Source: Sphingomonas sp. Leaf17
GTDB taxonomy: Bacteria; Pseudomonadota; Alphaproteobacteria; Sphingomonadales; Sphingomonadaceae
Direction of reading: 5' to 3'
Assembly (NCBI RefSeq): GCF_001421505.1
Contig: NZ_LMKL01000004.1
Span: 124,001-188,000, forward strand
DNA: 64,000 bases
The first letter of the stretch is position 1. Every line of letters begins with the position of its first letter. This document shows positions 60,924 to 64,000 of the stretch, in pieces. The notes beneath the pieces were generated by a model. That model saw only the letters and a program-made list of their open reading frames with translations, had not been told where the DNA came from and did not search any database. The translations under genes were made by a program, and so were the position numbers.

Positions 60924-61360
60924 TCCGCATCGTCGTCGATACGATGCCGATCGACGCGTCGGTGGAACTGGCGCTGGTCGAGGCGCTGCCGGCCGGGGCG
61001 GTCGCCACGTTCACCGGGCTGGTCCGCGCCGACGACGGCGTGGCGACGCTGACACTTGAACATTATCCCGGCGCGACCGAAGCCGCGTTGCGGGCGGTTG
61101 CGCAAAGGGCGATGTCGCGCTGGTCGTTGCTGGGTGCCACGATCATCCACCGGGTCGGGCCGATGCATCCCGGTGACCGGATCGTCTTTATGGCCGCCGC
61201 TGCTCCGCACCGCGGCGACGCGCTGGCGGCCTGTGCCTATCTGATCGACCGGTTGAAGACCGACGCGCCGTTCTGGAAACAGGAAACCCGGGGCGCGGAC
61301 GCACGCTGGGTCGAGGCGCGCGACAGCGATCATGCCGCCGCCGCGCGCTGGAACGATTAG
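60920..61360 (+). CDS. moaE: Molybdopterin synthase catalytic subunit MoaE
   Basis: 146 residues. With MoaD it converts precursor Z to molybdopterin. The active-site lysines are K113 and K120 in RLKTDAPFWKQE, matching the K119/K126 spacing of the E. coli enzyme; FTGLVRADDG, LEHYPGATEAAL and HRVGPMHPGDRIVF are family motifs. The stop shares a CTAG with the convergent fasciclin gene. Confidence 0.95.
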   Translation: MIRIVVDTMPIDASVELALVEALPAGAVATFTGLVRADDGVATLTLEHYPGATEAALRAVAQRAMSRWSLLGATIIHRVGPMHPGDRIVFMAAAAPHRGDALAACAYLIDRLKTDAPFWKQETRGADARWVEARDSDHAAAARWND

Positions 61361-61986
61361 CCGATCTTCGGAATCACCACGCCGTTGACGACATGGACCA
61401 TGCCGTTCGACTGGCGCACGTCCGGCGTCTCGATATAGCTCTTGTTGCCGCTGACGTCGGTCAGCGTGAACACGTCGCCGGTCATCGTGACGGTCAGCGG
61501 TTCGCCCTCGACCGTGGTCAGCGTGGCAGTGCCGCCGCCAGCCGCGATCTGCTGGGCCAGAATCGCGCTCGACAGCGTGCCCGGCACGACGTGATAGGTC
61601 AGCACCTTGACCAGCGTCGGGCGGTTTTCAGGCTTCAGCAGATTGTCGACCGTCCCCGGGGCCAGCCGGCTGAACGCTTCGTTGGTGGGGGCGAACACGG
61701 TGAACGGACCCGGCCCGGACAGGGTCGTCACCAGATCGGCAGCCTTCACGGCGGCGACCAGCGTGGTCAGATTGGGCGCCATCGACGCATTCGCGACGAT
61801 CGTGTTGGTGGCAAGCATCGCCGCGCCGCCGACGGCGGGGTTGGGGGCCATGGGGGCAGTCGTCGCGTTCGGTGCCGCCGACGTCGACGGCGTGGCGGCG
61901 GTCTCGCTCGACGTGGTACGGCCGCATGCCGACAGGGCGAGCATCGCCACCAGGGCGATCGACGGAAGTTTGCCGAAAGTCATCAC
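61357..61986 (-). CDS. Fasciclin-domain lipoprotein
   Basis: 209 residues. A lipoprotein signal ends in LALSAC with the modifiable cysteine at residue 21. A threonine/alanine/proline-rich linker (25-60) precedes one fasciclin (FAS1) domain: NASMAPNLTTLVAAVKAADL, GPGPFTVFAPTNEAFSRL, LTYHVVPGTLSSAIL and NGMVHVVNGVVIPK. FAS1 proteins are surface adhesion or scaffold modules. It is convergent with moaE. Confidence 0.92.
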   Translation of the reverse strand: MMTFGKLPSIALVAMLALSACGRTTSSETAATPSTSAAPNATTAPMAPNPAVGGAAMLATNTIVANASMAPNLTTLVAAVKAADLVTTLSGPGPFTVFAPTNEAFSRLAPGTVDNLLKPENRPTLVKVLTYHVVPGTLSSAILAQQIAAGGGTATLTTVEGEPLTVTMTGDVFTLTDVSGNKSYIETPDVRQSNGMVHVVNGVVIPKIG

Positions 61987-62067
61987 AGTCTCCTGAACGG
62001 GGCCGCCCGGCGGACGGCGACATGGTTACGCAAAGGATACGATCGAGCGGTGGAATGGTTTCGCGGC

Positions 62068-62970
62068 CTACACCGCTTCCGCCAGCACGTCTGCCAGCAG
62101 CCGGAAGTCCTTTTCGCGCGGCGACGCCCGCCGCCAGACCAGCGCGATCCGGCGCGACGCGCTGGCCGCATCCAGCGGACGCGCCGACACGCTGGTGTGA
62201 TCGAGGATGCCGGCCTTCAAGGCCATTTCCGGCAGTATGGTGATACCAAGGCCGTTGTCGACCATCTGGACGATCGTGTGCAGCGAGGTGCCCATCATCG
62301 TCGCCTCCGCCCGCACTTCCGGCCGGTTGCAGGCGGCCAGCGCATGATCCTTCAGGCAGTGGCCATCCTCCAGCAGCAGTAACTGCGTTTCGTCGATGTC
62401 GGCGGCGGCGATGGTCGGCGGTGTGGTGCCGTCCTCGCCCGCCTGGAACGCGACGAACAGCCGGTCGTCGAACAGCGGAGCGACCGTCATCTCACCACAG
62501 GCATAGGGCAGGGCGAGCAGCACGCAGTCGGTCCGGCCGTTCTGCAACCCCTCGCACGCCGGGCCGCTCGGCTCCTCGCGCAGGAACAGTTTCAGGTCGG
62601 GATAGTCGCGACGCAGGCGCGGCAGGATGCGGGGCAGCATGAACGGCGCGATCGTCGGGATGACGCTCATCCGCATCTCGCCCGACAGGGGCTGCCCGGC
62701 GGCACGGGCCATGTCGCTCAGTTCCTCCGCCTCGCGCAGCACGCGCCGCGCCTTGTCGGCCATCCGGTCGCCCAGCGGCGTGAACCGCACCACCCGGCGC
62801 GTCCGCTCCACCAGCACGACGCCGATCAGCGTTTCCAGTTCGCGGATCCCCGCCGACAACGTCGACTGGGTGACGAAACACGCCTCCGCCGCTCGCCCGA
62901 AGTGACCATTGTCCTTCAGGGCAACGAAATACTGCAACTGCTTCAGCGTGGGCAGGTAGGTGGCCGTCAT
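62068..62970 (-). CDS. oxyR: LysR-type hydrogen peroxide regulator OxyR
   Basis: 300 residues from the ATG at 62970. The N-terminal winged helix (LKQLQYFVALKDNGHFGRAA, VTQSTLSAGIRELE) is followed by the substrate domain. The redox pair is conserved: C205 and C214 in GHCLKDHALAAC, the same nine-residue spacing as C199 and C208 of E. coli OxyR, so peroxide should form the activating disulfide. It is divergent from ahpC, its usual target. Confidence 0.94.
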   Translation of the reverse strand: MTATYLPTLKQLQYFVALKDNGHFGRAAEACFVTQSTLSAGIRELETLIGVVLVERTRRVVRFTPLGDRMADKARRVLREAEELSDMARAAGQPLSGEMRMSVIPTIAPFMLPRILPRLRRDYPDLKLFLREEPSGPACEGLQNGRTDCVLLALPYACGEMTVAPLFDDRLFVAFQAGEDGTTPPTIAAADIDETQLLLLEDGHCLKDHALAACNRPEVRAEATMMGTSLHTIVQMVDNGLGITILPEMALKAGILDHTSVSARPLDAASASRRIALVWRRASPREKDFRLLADVLAEAV

Positions 62971-62986
62971 TGATCGTCTCCGTCGA

Positions 62987-63005
62987 TCTATAATGACCAG
63001 ATAGA
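62987..63005. promoter_or_regulatory. Candidate OxyR site between oxyR and ahpC
   Basis: TCTAT (62987-62991) and ATAGA (63001-63005) form an inverted repeat with a 9-base spacer, resembling the ATAG/CTAT elements bound by OxyR tetramers. It lies 17 bases upstream of the oxyR start and about 118 bases upstream of ahpC, fitting autoregulation plus activation of ahpC. The spacing differs from the E. coli consensus, so the match is tentative. Confidence 0.4.
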
Positions 63006-63122
63006 CCATTGGATCGCCGGAGCGAACCCCTGTATGGCGCGTTTCAAGAACTGATGGCGGCAAACGCCACGGGATGAGGATGCGGTCAGGCCGACCAGTT
63101 TCATAACTAGAAGGCTTTCATC

Positions 63123-63665
63123 ATGTTGACCGTTGGCGACAAGCTCCCCGATTTCACCGTCCCCGTGCAGCAGGGCATCAACGCGCTCCCCGCCGGCGAG
63201 ACGCTCAGCCAGGACGCGTTCCCGGGCAAGTGGAAGGTGCTGTTCTACTGGCCGAAGGATTTCACCTTCGTCTGCCCGACCGAGATCGTCGGCTATGCCG
63301 GCCTGAAGGATGACTTCGAGGACCGTGACGCCGTGCTGATCGGCGCGTCGACCGACACCGCGCACGTTCACCTCGCCTGGCGCAAGTCGGATCCCGATCT
63401 GGCCGCCGCCGACTTCCCGTGGCTGGCCGACAATGGCGGCAAGCTGGCATCGGCGCTGGGCATCCTCGATCGTGACGAGCATGTCGCATTCCGTGCGACG
63501 TTCATCATCGACCCCGACAATGTCATCCAGGCGGTGCAGGTCAACGGTCTGAACGTCGGTCGTAACCCGGCCGAGACGCTGCGTGTGCTCGACGCGCTGC
63601 AGACCGACGAGCTGTGCCCGTGCAACTGGAACAAGGGCGACGACGTCCTTCAGGTCGCGGCCTGA
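63123..63665 (+). CDS. ahpC: Peroxiredoxin AhpC
   Basis: 180 residues, of the branch that pairs with AhpD. The peroxidatic cysteine is C51 in FTFVCPTEI, and the resolving region DELCPCNWN carries C165 and C167. It reduces hydrogen peroxide and organic hydroperoxides in the cytosol. A good AAGG ribosome-binding site lies eight bases before the ATG. It is under probable OxyR control and followed by ahpD after 124 bases with two hairpins. Confidence 0.95.
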   Translation: MLTVGDKLPDFTVPVQQGINALPAGETLSQDAFPGKWKVLFYWPKDFTFVCPTEIVGYAGLKDDFEDRDAVLIGASTDTAHVHLAWRKSDPDLAAADFPWLADNGGKLASALGILDRDEHVAFRATFIIDPDNVIQAVQVNGLNVGRNPAETLRVLDALQTDELCPCNWNKGDDVLQVAA

Positions 63666-63673
63666 TTGAATAG

Positions 63674-63695
63674 CCCCTCCCGTTCGCGGGAGGGG
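63674..63695. repeat. UUCG-capped GC hairpin after ahpC
   Basis: CCCCTCCCG and CGGGAGGGG form a perfect 9-bp stem closed by a TTCG tetraloop, nine bases after the ahpC stop; GGGGAGGGG continues directly. The CCCCTCCC...GGGAGGGG motif resembles dispersed repeats of GC-rich proteobacteria. It should stabilise the 3' end of the ahpC message. Confidence 0.65.
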
Positions 63696-63700
63696 TGGGG

Positions 63701-63735
63701 AGGGGCGCGCCGCAGGGTTTGCGCCCTTTCTTTTT
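63701..63735 (+). terminator. Intrinsic terminator/attenuator between ahpC and ahpD
   Basis: GGGCGC (63703-63708) and GCGCCC (63721-63726), extended by an A-T and a G-T pair, enclose a 12-base loop and are followed by TTTCTTTTT. It would reduce read-through into ahpD, giving more AhpC than AhpD. Confidence 0.6.
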
Positions 63736-63789
63736 GCCTGAACGGTATCCGCCGACCACCCAAATGGTCCGGCGAACAAGGAACATCGC

Positions 63790-64000
63790 ATGTCGCTCAA
63801 GGAATTTGCCGGGGCTCTCCCCGACTTTGCCAAGGATATCCGCCTGAACGTCGGGTCGTTGCTGAACGAGACGTTGCTGTCCGACCAGCGCAAATACGGA
63901 ACGTTGCTCGCCTGCGCGCACGGCTCCGGCTACAAGCCGCTGGTCGAGGCGGCCGAGGCGGAATGCGCACCCAAGCTCAGCCCCGAAGCCGCGACCGCGG
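63790..64000 (+). CDS. ahpD: Alkyl hydroperoxidase AhpD (3' truncated by window end)
   Basis: The first 70 residues from the ATG at 63790 match the AhpD N-terminus: MSLKEFAGALPDFAKDIRL, NETLLSDQRKYGTLLACAHG, then LSPEAATA. AhpD family proteins use a CXXC pair (beyond the window) to reduce AhpC through a lipoyl or thioredoxin-like electron path. It is the second gene of the peroxide-defence pair. Confidence 0.88.
   Translation, partial: MSLKEFAGALPDFAKDIRLNVGSLLNETLLSDQRKYGTLLACAHGSGYKPLVEAAEAECAPKLSPEAATA

Noticed and set aside
1..64000. CRISPR arrays, insertion sequences, prophage or toxin-antitoxin pairs
   Set aside because: No regularly spaced repeats, transposase or integrase motifs, or characteristic small gene pairs were seen.

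Overview
The window is chromosomal DNA from a GC-rich alphaproteobacterium, most likely Sphingomonas or a close sphingomonad. The evidence is the evenly high GC of most genes, the lnt-metK and mrp/hflK-hflC-degP arrangements, a fzlA-type GST, a 56-residue membrane peptide of a type I recall from sphingomonads, and many GTG/TTG starts. I see no rRNA, tRNA, CRISPR array, transposase or prophage. Nearly all of the window is coding, with two non-coding stretches above 300 bases (51337-51655 and 52780-53253).

Layout. 1-3099: a 5'-truncated glycosyltransferase/toroid fusion and a GH130 enzyme. 3166-7510: OPT transporter, then a TetR regulator divergent from an aldo/keto reductase, and a small membrane protein. 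7643-15537: hom, a secreted protein, a HerA-like ATPase, metK, lnt, and three small genes including a four-cysteine exported protein coupled to a CoA-binding protein. 15708-21365: mrp divergent from hflK-hflC, then degP, a strong terminator, a roughly 100-bp palindromic repeat and fpr. 21576-24076: M13 peptidase and a polyhydroxyalkanoate-system protein. 24083-30424: a polysaccharide-type cluster (two GT4 enzymes, a polytopic membrane protein, a DUF2141 protein, a GH114 lipoprotein and a GT39-like membrane transferase).

30564-37762: PhoD phosphatase, a GAF-GGDEF cyclase with a small coupled partner, ubiG divergent from lysC, a nitronate monooxygenase-like enzyme, fzlA and a CsaA-like protein. 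37781-51336, all on the minus strand: pepN, a histidine phosphatase, kdsB, kdsD and three very large multidomain glycosyltransferase-like proteins. They form one surface-polysaccharide locus, with a dTDP-L-rhamnose 4-epimerase-like gene divergent from it at 51656. 53254-56730: an arabinose pair (arabonate dehydratase type and secreted GH51). 56742-61986: CaiB-type CoA transferase, Gre factor, a small membrane peptide, an MFS permease, pgsA-moaD-moaE and a fasciclin lipoprotein. 62068-64000: oxyR divergent from ahpC-ahpD, the last cut by the window end.

The most unusual region is 43-51 kb. Two neighbouring glycosyltransferases share one C-terminal GT4 module on unrelated N-termini. In the larger one, base composition switches from GC-rich to AT-rich near the end of its N-terminal domain, which suggests module exchange. 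The third protein carries three copies of a WYL/PDV/HF module, two of them recent 381-bp-period duplicates, ahead of a GT2-like domain with a degenerate metal motif. Adjacent kdsB/kdsD and the rhamnose-epimerase-like gene suggest that activated Kdo and deoxysugars feed this locus.
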